This document shows, one piece after another, positions 48,329-56,411 of a stretch of DNA of 64,000 bases. The notes under the pieces are model-generated. The model had not been told where the DNA came from. It worked only from the letters and a program-made list of their open reading frames with translations, and searched no databases. The stretch comes from Anaerobacterium chartisolvens (GTDB lineage Bacteria > Bacillota > Clostridia > Acetivibrionales > DSM-27016): positions 1 to 64,000 of the forward strand of contig NZ_QPJT01000008.1 of NCBI RefSeq assembly GCF_003337415.1, given 5' to 3'. Made by a program: the position numbers and the translations under genes. Every line of letters starts with the position of its first letter. The stretch's first letter is position 1.

Positions 48329-48403
48329 GCCGCTGTGGCTCAGGGGTAGAGCAATTCACTCGTAATGAATAGGTCGGGGGTTCGATTCCCCCCAGCGGCT
48401 CCA
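48329..48403 (+). tRNA. tRNA-Thr (anticodon CGT)
   Basis: Complete cloverleaf: acceptor GCCGCTG pairing with CAGCGGC, D-arm GCTC-AGGGGTA-GAGC, anticodon stem ATTCA/TGAAT around loop CTCGTAA (anticodon CGT, threonine ACG codons), variable AGGTC, T-arm GGGGG-TTCGATT-CCCCC, discriminator T and encoded CCA (48401-48403). Its 3' part is repeated at 51384 and 53352. Confidence 0.97.
48371..48400 (+). other. tRNA 3' end acting as attachment core
   Basis: The segment from the variable loop to the discriminator base of the tRNA-Thr (AGGTCGGGGGTTCGATTCCC and onward) recurs with few changes at 51384-51412 and 53352-53384, in the same orientation. This is the arrangement left by site-specific integration at a tRNA 3' end. 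Confidence 0.75.
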
Positions 48404-48408
48404 AATGT

Positions 48409-48446
48409 AAAAAACCTCAGAATTAAGAGCGTTCTGAGGTTTTTTT
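48409..48446 (+). terminator. terminator after tRNA-Thr
   Basis: AAAAAACCTCAGAA pairs with TTCTGAGGTTTTTTT around a 9-base loop, ending in seven T, immediately after the tRNA. Confidence 0.9.
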
Positions 48447-48599
48447 GTGCAATTCATCGGGTATATAGAGATAAAAGAGATGTTCGGATTGCGAGTAAAG
48501 GTATTTTTTGGTACAATAAATCTAAATAAGTGAACTGTACTAAAAAGATGTGCAGTTCGTCTTGCTACTTTTGTTACACGTTGAATGGAGGCAAGGCCG

Positions 48600-49457
48600 A
48601 TGCCAAAGGATAAGAACATGAAAGAAACCATTATTGCTAAAGGGACTGAAATTACTGTTATTTCTGGCGGAGATGACAACGATTATATTTCTCTGACCGA
48701 TATTGCGAAATATAAAAGCGAAGATCCAAATGATGTAATTAAGAATTGGCTTCGCGGTAAAGACACGATTGAGTTTTTGGGATTATGGGAGCAACTCAAT
48801 AATCCGGATTTTAAACCCGTCGAATTCGACGGGTTTAAAAATGCCGCCGGTGCAAATGCATTTACTCTGTCACCTACAAAATGGATTGAATCAACTAATG
48901 CCATTGGAATTATTTCAAAAGCTGGTCGATATGGCGGCACATTTGCTCACAAAGATATTGCTTTTGAGTTCGCATCTTGGATTTCTGCTGAATTTAAGCT
49001 TTATATCATAAAGGATTATCAACGCCTTAAAGCTGATGAAAGCAGTAGACTGTCACTTGGGTGGAACCTCAATCGAACTCTTGCAAAGATTAATTATCGT
49101 ATACATACAGATGCAATAAAGGATGTATTAATCCCGCCTGATGTTACTCCGCAAAAGCAAAATATAACTTATGCCAATGAAGCTGACATTTTGAATGTTG
49201 CTCTGTTTGGAATGACAGCGAAAGAGTGGCGGAAGGCTAACCCAGATGCAAAAGGAAATATCCGTGACGAAGCATCACTACAGCAGCTTATTGTTTTGTC
49301 AAACATGGAAAGCCTGAATGCAGAGTTTATCCGTCAGGGATTGCCACAAAAGGATCGACTCTTGCGGCTTAATGCCAGCGCTAAGCAGATGATGAGATCG
49401 TTGTTGGATAGCGCGGGCATTGAACGATTGAAACAGTTGGAATGGCCAAAGGGGTAA
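48600..49457 (+). CDS. KilA-N domain protein
   Basis: 285-residue protein with a KilA-N DNA-binding domain (about 30-160: YISLTDIAKYKSEDPNDVIKNWLRGKDTIEFLGLWEQLNNPDF, WIESTNAIGIISKAGRYGG, AHKDIAFEFASWISAEFKLY), typical of phage and mobile-element proteins with antirepressor-like or DNA-binding roles, and an unassigned C-terminal part. The start ATG 48600 has GGAGG 8 bases upstream. It is the first gene after the tRNA, followed by an abortive-infection gene and a HEPN gene. A 32-bp perfect palindrome lies inside the coding sequence. Confidence 0.9.
   Translation: MPKDKNMKETIIAKGTEITVISGGDDNDYISLTDIAKYKSEDPNDVIKNWLRGKDTIEFLGLWEQLNNPDFKPVEFDGFKNAAGANAFTLSPTKWIESTNAIGIISKAGRYGGTFAHKDIAFEFASWISAEFKLYIIKDYQRLKADESSRLSLGWNLNRTLAKINYRIHTDAIKDVLIPPDVTPQKQNITYANEADILNVALFGMTAKEWRKANPDAKGNIRDEASLQQLIVLSNMESLNAEFIRQGLPQKDRLLRLNASAKQMMRSLLDSAGIERLKQLEWPKG
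48809..48840. repeat. 32-bp perfect palindrome inside the KilA-N gene
   Basis: TTTTAAACCCGTCGAA joined to its exact complement, centred on GAATTC. It codes for the NPDFKPVEFDGF region, so it must serve both as codons and possibly as a binding or hairpin site. Confidence 0.85.
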
Positions 49458-49495
49458 AAAACAATGAGAGTAAATTTGCACCCGAATACTTTTTC

Positions 49496-49519
49496 AATTG
49501 CCTCGAATTCGAGGCAATT
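49496..49519. repeat. 24-bp perfect palindrome between KilA-N and Abi genes
   Basis: AATTGCCTCGAA joined to its exact complement, also centred on TCGAATTCGA. It lies 39 bases after the KilA-N stop and 33 bases before the next start, a place suited to an operator or a transcript hairpin. Confidence 0.85.
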
Positions 49520-49552
49520 AACTTCTTTATTACAAGGCAGAGAGGAAAATCA

Positions 49553-50451
49553 ATGAGCAATAAAACTGATTCCCCATTCGGGCTATTAAGAAACAAAACA
49601 ATCCTTGCTATCCTTGATGGAGATACTTCCTTTGGTGAGGTTGATGATATAAGGATATCTATGCCATATTTAAGTGGCCCTACCTTGGTAGGAATTTCAC
49701 AAATGTTTGGATTAGATGTTTCTTACGGAGGGAGTGGAGGTACACAAAGCCGATGGGCATATTTAGATGATCTTATTGAATATTGCATAAGAAAAAACAA
49801 AATAAATGAATTGCTTTCTTATTTATTTTCAAAGCAGCAATTTGAAGAAATACTTAGAGGAAACTCACCGGAACGGATTGAAGAACTTTATGAGCATATT
49901 ATTTCTATAGTCCATGAGCAATTAATGGTGTACTTTACTTTGGCGGAAATAAACTTGCAGTTGCAAATAAAAGGTATCATATTATCCCTATTGATAGTGT
50001 TGTTGAAATCGAAGCCCCGACAGTAAAAAGCATTGATCGTGAGTACATCAAAGGATTATCAGAACGCGCTATGCAAGATGTTGTTGATGGCAATTATGAT
50101 AGTGCTATTACAAAATCGAGGACTCTTCTGGAAGAAGTGTTTTGCTATGTGATTGAAAGGAAAGGCGAAACACCATCTGACAGTGGAGATATTGGGAAGC
50201 TTTACAACCAAGTCAAGCAATTACATAGTATGCACCAAGATAAGGATGTAGACAAGCGCATTAATATGCTATTGTCGGGGTTCGAAAAAATAGTATCTTC
50301 AATTGCACAAATGCGAAATGAAGGAAGCGATTCACATGGAGTAGGTGCAAGGAGAATAAATATTGCAGAACATCATGCAAGGCTTTATGTTAATTCTGCA
50401 ATGGCCATGGCTGATTTTATTTTGTCAGTTAGTAACAATCATAAGTCATAA
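49553..50451 (+). pseudogene. abortive infection family protein, split by a frameshift
   Basis: Two reading frames together make one protein of about 299 residues. Frame 2 runs from ATG 49553 (ribosome site AGAGGAAA) through LLRNKTILAILDGDTSFGEVDD, MPYLSGPTLVGISQMFGL and IEELYEHIISIVHEQ; near 49916-49925 the sense passes to frame 1, which reads INGVLYFGGNKLAVANKRYH, then IDREYIKGLSERAMQDVVDGNYD and the Abi C-terminal signature AITKSRTLLEEVFCYVIE, ending at 50451. A one-base change explains this; there is no slippery run at the junction. As read, frame 2 stops at 50026. From memory the whole resembles abortive infection family (Abi_C-type) proteins. Either a recent mutation, a sequencing error, or two polypeptides. 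Confidence 0.75.
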
Positions 50452-50518
50452 TGACTGTAGAATAAATTTACAGGGTATAAAACTAACGAAAATAAGTAAT
50501 GTGCGGAAGGAGAATTGT

Positions 50519-51358
50519 ATGTCGGATGTACAAATTGAAGGTTCATTTGAATTACTTACGCAAGACGAATGGGATAATTATTTGGGGGTCAATTTCTTTG
50601 ATAATATGAATATAGGTATAGAACGTTTTGGAGTGTCTATGAATGGCTTTCCCGATATATCACATCCGAGACTTGCAGAACTAATACAAGATCACAATAA
50701 TAAAGTTGGGTCATTAGTAATTACCTATGCTTTGTGCAGACATTATTTTGACAAAGGGATTCCTGATGATCCTTGGTATATTTCACCTGGGAAAGAAGGG
50801 CAGTCAATTCAGTACTTCCCAAACTTTAAAGAAGAACATTGGATGCGCAGATATTGGTTTAATTATTTTTCTGATACTTTCTACATGAAACTTTCTTCTG
50901 TCTGGGATTCTATAATTGAAATTCTAAATCATTACTATTCTCTTGATTACCCTATTAAATTGGGTACAAGAAAGAAGGTCATTGACTGGCTCGATAAAAA
51001 TGTAAAGCATATAGCCTCTATATTTAAAGAAATTGAGCAAAATCAGTTATATATAAATGCTAAAGATTATCGTAACCGTGCTTCACATGGTACATCAGCT
51101 GCCTCAGTTACTAATACCATAAAGAGTCAAAAAGATGTGTGGACAGAAGTTCATGATAGGGATTCCAATGGTAATTTGAGATTAGATGAAAATAATAAGC
51201 CTATTATGAAAAAAGTAAAGGCAAAGTCGGTGATTTCAATGAGCGTAGGTAACTATACTAACGTGCCTACAATTATGGAAAATATGGAGAAATATTCAGT
51301 TTATTCAGGGCTGAAAATTCAGGAAATTATTAGTTTAGTTTCAGTGAAAGGGAAATGA
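50519..51358 (+). CDS. HEPN domain protein (Cthe_2314-like)
   Basis: 279-residue protein. The start ATG 50519 has GGAAGGAG 6 bases upstream; the open frame extends into the previous gene without support. The middle-to-C-terminal part is helical and contains KDYRNRASHG, a match to the R-x4-H ribonuclease motif of HEPN domains (Arg185, His190). The overall sequence recalls the Cthe_2314-like HEPN family. HEPN proteins act as RNases in toxin-antitoxin and phage-defence systems, which fits its place next to an abortive-infection gene inside a tRNA-bounded block. No obvious antitoxin (MNT) partner is adjacent. Confidence 0.75.
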   Translation: MSDVQIEGSFELLTQDEWDNYLGVNFFDNMNIGIERFGVSMNGFPDISHPRLAELIQDHNNKVGSLVITYALCRHYFDKGIPDDPWYISPGKEGQSIQYFPNFKEEHWMRRYWFNYFSDTFYMKLSSVWDSIIEILNHYYSLDYPIKLGTRKKVIDWLDKNVKHIASIFKEIEQNQLYINAKDYRNRASHGTSAASVTNTIKSQKDVWTEVHDRDSNGNLRLDENNKPIMKKVKAKSVISMSVGNYTNVPTIMENMEKYSVYSGLKIQEIISLVSVKGK

Positions 51359-51383
51359 TTTATACTACCTTACGAACAACCGC

Positions 51384-51412
51384 AGGTCGGGGGTTCGATT
51401 CCCCCTAGCGGC
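51384..51412 (+). other. tRNA-Thr 3' remnant (attachment duplicate 1)
   Basis: AGGTCGGGGGTTCGATTCCC, then CCTAGCGGC: 28 of 29 positions match the tRNA 3' part at 48371-48399. The 15 bases before it (CTTACGAACAACCGC) are not tRNA-like but are largely shared with the second remnant at 53352, so both remnants share a longer ancestral sequence. Confidence 0.8.
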
Positions 51413-51425
51413 CGTATTTTTGATC

Positions 51426-51794
51426 TCAATCCAGAATCCAATCGAGCAGCGCTTTGTCGTCCATGCTGCCATCAGCCAGCGCTAAGCCGACACGGATAAT
51501 CTCCTCGTCTGTACAATCCTTGCCAGCCCCATTGAGTTCCAAGAACAGGAGCATTGCCATCATGCCGGTACGCTTGTTACCATCAAGGAAAGCATGGTTG
51601 TTGATCAGTGAATATCCGAGCCTTGCGGCTTTCGCCTCAATGGTCTTATACAGCGGTACATCGTCAAAGGTCTGAAAAGGCGCATTGACAGCCGACTCCA
51701 AAAGGCCCTCGTCTCGAACACCGTCCATGCCTCCGGTTTCTTCTATCAACAGATGGTGAATCTGCTTGATATGTTCTACGGACAGCCTCTTCAT
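51426..51794 (-). CDS. doc: Doc-type Fic toxin (death-on-curing family)
   Basis: 122-residue toxin of the Fic/Doc fold; Doc inactivates EF-Tu by phosphorylation. The Fic motif reads HAFLDGNKRTG (67-77), with Ala in place of the usual Pro. The N-terminal LSVEHIKQIHHLLIEETGG and DEGLLESAVNAPFQTF are typical. Its ATG overlaps the end of the antitoxin gene by four bases (ATGA), so the two are translationally coupled. It lies just inside the second tRNA-bounded block. Confidence 0.92.
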   Translation of the reverse strand: MKRLSVEHIKQIHHLLIEETGGMDGVRDEGLLESAVNAPFQTFDDVPLYKTIEAKAARLGYSLINNHAFLDGNKRTGMMAMLLFLELNGAGKDCTDEEIIRVGLALADGSMDDKALLDWILD

Positions 51795-52033
51795 TTGGCA
51801 AGTTCCTCAAAAGCGTGCCTATTTTTGGCGAGGATGCGCCTTGCGACCCTGTCAACTTCCTCTTCTCCGGCAATCTCCTCTTTCTGGAACTGGCTGAATT
51901 CCATAAGGACATAGCGCGGCACGTTGTTTTTTAGAATAACGGCGGCGCCGTTTTCATCCACGAGTCTTGCAACACGGGAAAAATTTTGGTTGGCCTCGGT
52001 GATAGACACCAGATTATTTGTGTTGATTTGCAT
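51791..52033 (-). CDS. phd: Phd/YefM-type antitoxin
   Basis: 80-residue antitoxin: N-terminal DNA-binding part (MQINTNNLVSITEANQNFSRVARLVDENGAAVILKNNVPRYVLM) and a C-terminal helix that binds and blocks Doc. ATG 52033 with AAGGAGGTG upstream is the start. It should autoregulate the operon together with Doc. Encoded upstream of the toxin as usual for phd-doc. Confidence 0.92.
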   Translation of the reverse strand: MQINTNNLVSITEANQNFSRVARLVDENGAAVILKNNVPRYVLMEFSQFQKEEIAGEEEVDRVARRILAKNRHAFEELAK

Positions 52034-52101
52034 AATCGACACCTCCTTCTGCTTATAGTATACGCAATAATTAGGAGGAATACAACCTAAATTTTGAACA
52101 T

Positions 52102-52167
52102 TGAAATTATGGGACGCTCCTGCTTATTGAAGCTGCTTCAATGAGCAGGAGCGTCCCTAATTATATC
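52102..52167. repeat. 66-bp repeat with 47-bp palindrome, copy 1
   Basis: GGGACGCTCCTGCTTATTGA then AGC and the complementary AGCAGGAGCGTCCC arm make an almost perfect 47-bp palindrome (52111-52157), with flanking TGAAATTAT and TAATTATATC. It stands 13 bases after the Rpn gene and could act as its terminator. A copy with two differences lies at 53255-53321. Confidence 0.9.
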
Positions 52168-52179
52168 CAGGTATTTTCT

Positions 52180-53058
52180 TTACTTTATGTTCTCTATCTC
52201 TTCCACTGTCAGTCCTGTAGCCTTTGCAATATCTGAAGCTTCCATTCCCAGAACACGCATATTTTTAACTATCTGAATATTTCTCATTTCTATTCCTTTC
52301 TGCATACCTTCCTCTATTCCTTCCTGTCTGCCTTCCTGCCGCCCTTCCTGCCTTGCTCCTGTGATCCTTGTTATCTCATCATGTACAGCCATTTCCCGTG
52401 CTTCATAATACCTTCTTATCTCATCGAAGCTTCCAAGGTACTGAAGCACCTCTTCTGCCCTTGCTATTGCAGGCTCTTCTCTCATTGCCATCTCAAGCAC
52501 CTCCTCCGGCGAATCTTCAATAAACACCAGCCATCTATCCAGTGGCTTCCCTAAGTCAGGCTTTGCCCTCCTAAACTTAGGCAGTTCTATAAACCTTACC
52601 TCCATTATGTCCGTCAGCTTGCAGTCTTTATGTCTGTCTTCCCACAGGTGAAACACAGTGCTGTAGCTATCCACATCTATATAGCTGAAATCCAGTATGT
52701 TTATCGTTATTGTCTTTTTAAGCTCATTAAAGGGCTGACCTTCCTTAAGCTGCTCCGTGAATATTTTAGACCAGTAAAAAATAGTCCTCTTATCCATATT
52801 GTACTGGTTTACAAGCTGAACTTCTATATTTATATGCTCTCCAAGCATGGTTTTGGCCCTTATATCCAGTATTCCCAGCTTGTCGTTTATTCCTTCCTTT
52901 TTTAAGCGAGTGTTTTCTATTATCTCAATGTCCTCAAGCTGTTTGTTTCCTTCAAGCTCCAGTACTGCGTTTAAAAAGCTTATCAGTATTTCCTTATTTT
53001 CAGGCTGACCGAATATCCTCTGGAATATAAAGTCGTTCTTTACTTTCAGCCTTTTCAT
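52180..53058 (-). CDS. Rpn family recombination-promoting nuclease
   Basis: 292-residue PD-(D/E)XK nuclease-family protein of the Rpn/PDDEXK_2 transposase-like group. The N-terminus KNDFIFQRIFGQPENKEILISFLNAVL and KLGILDIRAKTMLGEHINIEVQL contain the nuclease core (Asp, Glu-x-Gln). The C-terminal part has the typical repeated hydrophilic RQEGRQEGIEEGMQKGIEM stretch, followed by a short HTH-like LTVEEIENIK. Such proteins are moderately mobile and often multi-copy. It is flanked on both sides by the palindromic repeats at 52102 and 53255. Confidence 0.9.
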   Translation of the reverse strand: MKRLKVKNDFIFQRIFGQPENKEILISFLNAVLELEGNKQLEDIEIIENTRLKKEGINDKLGILDIRAKTMLGEHINIEVQLVNQYNMDKRTIFYWSKIFTEQLKEGQPFNELKKTITINILDFSYIDVDSYSTVFHLWEDRHKDCKLTDIMEVRFIELPKFRRAKPDLGKPLDRWLVFIEDSPEEVLEMAMREEPAIARAEEVLQYLGSFDEIRRYYEAREMAVHDEITRITGARQEGRQEGRQEGIEEGMQKGIEMRNIQIVKNMRVLGMEASDIAKATGLTVEEIENIK

Positions 53059-53254
53059 ATGAATTCATCACATCCCGCATACCGTTATTTTCAATATATT
53101 ATTATTTTACCAGAAATCATTATGGATTAACATAGATTTGTTTATAAATCCTTCTGCATTCTATATCCTCTCCACTGTAAGCTGTGCAGCATACCCGGCA
53201 TAAAAAAATATGTCCCCTTCACAGCAGCGGCCTTGTTGTTTTTACGCCTTCTGC

Positions 53255-53321
53255 TGAAATTATGGGGACGCTCCTGCTTATTGAAGCAGCTTCAATGAGC
53301 AGGAGCGTCCCTAATTATATC
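53255..53321. repeat. 67-bp repeat with palindrome, copy 2
   Basis: Direct copy of 52102-52167 with one extra G and one substitution (AGCAGCTTC for AGCTGCTTC at the centre). Between it and the Rpn start (53059-53254) is non-coding DNA that includes a short stretch near 53160-53190 resembling the 3' end of an Rpn gene. Confidence 0.9.
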
Positions 53322-53351
53322 GAAGAGTAGGATTATCTTACGAACAGCCAT

Positions 53352-53384
53352 AGGTCTGGGGTTGGATTTCCCCCAGCGGCTCCA
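53352..53384 (+). other. tRNA-Thr 3' remnant with CCA (attachment duplicate 2)
   Basis: AGGTCTGGGGTTGGATTTCC, then CCCAGCGGCTCCA: a mutated copy of the tRNA 3' end including CCA and the following AAATG found after the intact tRNA. Three internal substitutions break the T-arm, so it is not part of a working tRNA. Confidence 0.75.
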
Positions 53385-53395
53385 AATGAAAATTT

Positions 53396-53438
53396 AAGCA
53401 AAAGGACTTGAACAACAAGGGTTCAAGTCCTTTTGCTT
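53396..53438 (+). terminator. terminator after the second tRNA remnant
   Basis: TAAGCAAAAGGACTTGAAC pairs with GTTCAAGTCCTTTTGCTT, an 18-bp stem around a 7-base loop. It ends the accessory region and shields the regulator gene downstream. Confidence 0.8.
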
Positions 53439-53557
53439 GTGCAGCATTTATGATATACTTAAATTCAAAGAGAAATGGAGTATTACCGCAAGGCGGATGC
53501 AAATACTTTGTGCCCAAGCTAAAATTCATGGATCAGCAAAATATGTGAGGTGATAGG

Positions 53558-56032
53558 ATGACCGAGAGCAGAATCTTTCAACCTAACACACATTATTATT
53601 CCCCCCGACTGCTCAAAAAACTGGGAGGAATTTTATATGTGCCGGTAACAGTGATAGAAGCACCTTCAGGCTACGGAAAGACCACAGCGGTACAGGATTA
53701 TCTTAAAAATACGCTGCCGAAAGGCGTTCCCGTTCACTGGTGGAATGCTGAGGAGGACGCTCCGACAGCTTATTGGACGGCGCTTTGCAAAGAGTTTATG
53801 AGCATTGATCCTATGGTGGGAAAAGAGCTGCTCTCCTTAGGATTTCCTAAACCCATGTCCGCCTGGGAAATCGGGAAGCTGATCGGCAGTCTTAGCTGTG
53901 ATGCACAAACAGTACTGGTGTTGGATGACTTTCATTTTTTACAAAAGGTGCTGTCACGGAACGTGATGTCGGCATTGCTTTCCTACGCCGGGAAGAAACT
54001 GCATCTGGTCATCATTACTCAAACCGTGCGTCCCTTTCCTCTTTCTTACTTTGAACAAAAAGATATTCATTACATACGAACAGAAGACTTACGCCTGAAC
54101 AGTGAGGACATACGGCAGTATTGCCGGCTTTGCGGCATTTCTGTTTCAAAGGAGGAAGCGGGAAAAATTTATGAGTACACAGAAGGATGGATTGCAGCCG
54201 TTTACCTCACCGTACTGCAAATGCAGCGGGATGAAGGGATAGTTCCGGGCTTGAGTCTTATTCAGCTTATGGAGAACATTGTATGGAAAAACATGAGCGC
54301 TCAGGGAAAGAATTTGTTTTTTCATATTTCATTGTTCCCCAGCGTCAGCATTGAACATATTTGTTTTTTACTGCAAACCGTTCCCTTGCCGGAGGCGGTT
54401 TTTACGTTGTTGGAAGAAACTCCCTTTGTACGGTATGAGGCGGAGAAACATCAATATGTACCCCATGCGGTTTTGCGGGAGATGCTGCTGCGAAGGCTTA
54501 AGGCTGCGGACATTCAGACAAGAAACAGGTGCTATGGCAGGGCAGGGGCATGGTTTGCCAAAACTGGTGACATTCTTTACGCACTGGAATGCTTCTATAA
54601 AATATGTGATTATGAAGCCATCTTTTCCCTCCCGCTTACGGGAATGACGCTGGCAAGAATCGGCGGCATACCCTTTACTCAGATGGCTGAACGGCTTATT
54701 TGGGATTGTCCCACAGCCATTAAGCAAAAATATCCCATAGCCCTTTTGCGTATCGCTTATGCCTTTATTAGCGCGAATAGCCGCGAACAGGCAGTCATGT
54801 TGCTGGAGGAGATTAAAGGATATATTGGGAGAATGGAAAAAAGTGACGATCAAAAAGCTTTATTAGGTGAATGGATACTGATTTCCGCTTTTTTGCATTT
54901 TCCGGATATTCAAAAAATGGAACCCGCTATTCGGGAAGCGGCTGAGCAGATCGGCGGCAGATGCCGTACTTTAACTGCCGAGGAGCCCTTTGCTTTTGGA
55001 CTGCCTCTCATGATTTTCTTTCACAGAACACCCGGTAAATTAGACGAGGAAATGCAAGCCCTTTCCAGTGTGATTCAAAGGCTTTCTGTTCTCACAGGTG
55101 TAAAAATCGGCGCAGATGTATTGTTTCAGGCTGAATCCGCTCTGTTTCGAGGAAATTTTTCTAAGGCGGAACGGCTTTCTTATAAGGCCGCTTACATAGC
55201 TGAAGGGAGCAGGCAGTGGACGGTAAGGATGGGAACCGTGAACTTAATGGCCCAGTTGGCTATGAAGCGCGGAAACAACAGCGATTTATCCCAATATATG
55301 AATGAATTGGAGAAAAGCGTAGATAAGGAGGATGCCATTTGTCCTTTTGTTGCACAAATGCTACAGACCGATTATTATATGTGGCTGGGTCTAACCGAAC
55401 TGATTCCGCAATCGGTACGGCGAGGCAGGAGCGAGTTCGTGGACGCTCCCTCCTGGGTCAGGGTATATTTGGGATATTTTCATATCGGTATCCTTTTGCA
55501 GGAGGCGGATTATAACCGGCTTTTAGGCACTGCCGAAGCAGCCATTATGGAATGCCGGGAGGAAGGATATCTGATGGTGGAAATCTATATGTGCCTGATT
55601 GCTGCCATGGGATATTATCAAACCGAACATCGGGAAAAAGCCTTTTCCTATGTAAAGGAGGCTCTTGATAAATCTAAACCAGATGGCATATATCTTCCGT
55701 TCATGGAATTCAAGTCGGTACTAGGCGGATTGGTGGAAAAAGCGTTTTATGAACAAAACGAAAAAATGCCCGAGGAAATCGCAGAAAGCGGACAGATTAT
55801 CGGAGATAACTGGAAGCTTCTGATCCGTCTTAGCTCCGAAAGCAACGTGCTGCCCTATGGCCTGACCGAACGGGAAATGGAGGTGGCAACCCTTGCTGCC
55901 AAAGGCATGAGCAACAAGGAAATTTCGTCGGTGCTGTATATCACGGAGGCCACTGTCAAATTCCATTTGCGCACGGTTTTTTCCAAGTTGGGAATTGACC
56001 GGCGCAGTAAGCTATCGAGACTGTTGGAATAA
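53558..56032 (+). CDS. large ATP-binding LuxR-family regulator (MalT/LAL type)
   Basis: 824-residue transcriptional regulator of the LAL/MalT type in the STAND ATPase class. N-terminal ATPase with Walker A PSGYGKT (36-42) and Walker B-like VLVLDDFHF (about 126-134); a long helical TPR-like middle; C-terminal LuxR helix-turn-helix (about 762-824: LTEREMEVATLAAKGMSNKEISSVLYITEATVKFHLRTVFSKL). The ribosome site is GAGGTGAT. It lies upstream of a DUF2442 gene and a giant surface protein on the same strand and may control them; the inducer is unknown. Confidence 0.93.
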   Translation: MTESRIFQPNTHYYSPRLLKKLGGILYVPVTVIEAPSGYGKTTAVQDYLKNTLPKGVPVHWWNAEEDAPTAYWTALCKEFMSIDPMVGKELLSLGFPKPMSAWEIGKLIGSLSCDAQTVLVLDDFHFLQKVLSRNVMSALLSYAGKKLHLVIITQTVRPFPLSYFEQKDIHYIRTEDLRLNSEDIRQYCRLCGISVSKEEAGKIYEYTEGWIAAVYLTVLQMQRDEGIVPGLSLIQLMENIVWKNMSAQGKNLFFHISLFPSVSIEHICFLLQTVPLPEAVFTLLEETPFVRYEAEKHQYVPHAVLREMLLRRLKAADIQTRNRCYGRAGAWFAKTGDILYALECFYKICDYEAIFSLPLTGMTLARIGGIPFTQMAERLIWDCPTAIKQKYPIALLRIAYAFISANSREQAVMLLEEIKGYIGRMEKSDDQKALLGEWILISAFLHFPDIQKMEPAIREAAEQIGGRCRTLTAEEPFAFGLPLMIFFHRTPGKLDEEMQALSSVIQRLSVLTGVKIGADVLFQAESALFRGNFSKAERLSYKAAYIAEGSRQWTVRMGTVNLMAQLAMKRGNNSDLSQYMNELEKSVDKEDAICPFVAQMLQTDYYMWLGLTELIPQSVRRGRSEFVDAPSWVRVYLGYFHIGILLQEADYNRLLGTAEAAIMECREEGYLMVEIYMCLIAAMGYYQTEHREKAFSYVKEALDKSKPDGIYLPFMEFKSVLGGLVEKAFYEQNEKMPEEIAESGQIIGDNWKLLIRLSSESNVLPYGLTEREMEVATLAAKGMSNKEISSVLYITEATVKFHLRTVFSKLGIDRRSKLSRLLE

Positions 56033-56063
56033 AAAACTATCCTTTCGAACGGGGCGAAAAAGA

Positions 56064-56100
56064 AAATTCTGCTTTATGATGTTATAGAGCAGAATTTTTT
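56064..56100 (+). terminator. terminator of the LuxR-family gene
   Basis: AAATTCTGCT and AGCAGAATTT form a stem followed by a T-run (TTTTTT), 30 bases after the stop of the regulator gene. Confidence 0.8.
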
Positions 56101-56129
56101 ATTTTGCCAAAAAAAGGGAGGGTGTTTGC

Positions 56130-56369
56130 ATGGGAACCATTCGTTCTGTTATTCCTTTGGAAGGGTATCGTCTGCTGATAGAACTAAATACCGGAAGCAG
56201 CATTACGGTAGATCTGTTGCCGAAGCTGAAAACCGCCCGCTTTGCAGAGCTTAAGGATCAGAGTATTTTTCAGGATGTAAAAACCGACAGTGACACAGTC
56301 ATATGGGGAGACGGCGTTTTAAAAATCCCTGTGTTTGAATTGATTGATGTTGCTGTGGGAAGTATGTAG
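56130..56369 (+). CDS. DUF2442 domain protein
   Basis: 79-residue protein of the DUF2442 family, small beta-rich proteins often encoded beside toxin-antitoxin-like or regulatory genes. Features: YRLLIELNTGSSITVDLLPKL, FAELKDQSIFQDV and the conserved tryptophan in DTVIWGDGVLKI. A strong ribosome site (GGGAGGGTG) precedes the ATG. Function not known; it sits between the large regulator and the surface-protein gene, 42 bp upstream of the latter, so it may be co-transcribed with it. Confidence 0.85.
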   Translation: MGTIRSVIPLEGYRLLIELNTGSSITVDLLPKLKTARFAELKDQSIFQDVKTDSDTVIWGDGVLKIPVFELIDVAVGSM

Positions 56370-56411
56370 AACTTATTCAAGCAATTATTATAATGTGAGG
56401 AGTGACAGGGA

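Noticed and set aside
51361-51412. Second functional tRNA at the first remnant
   Set aside because: Only the variable loop, T-arm and 3' acceptor strand are present; no 5' acceptor, D-arm or pairing anticodon stem upstream.
52111-53321. The two long palindromes as a CRISPR array
   Set aside because: Only two units, 1.15 kb apart with a gene between them, and no spacers.
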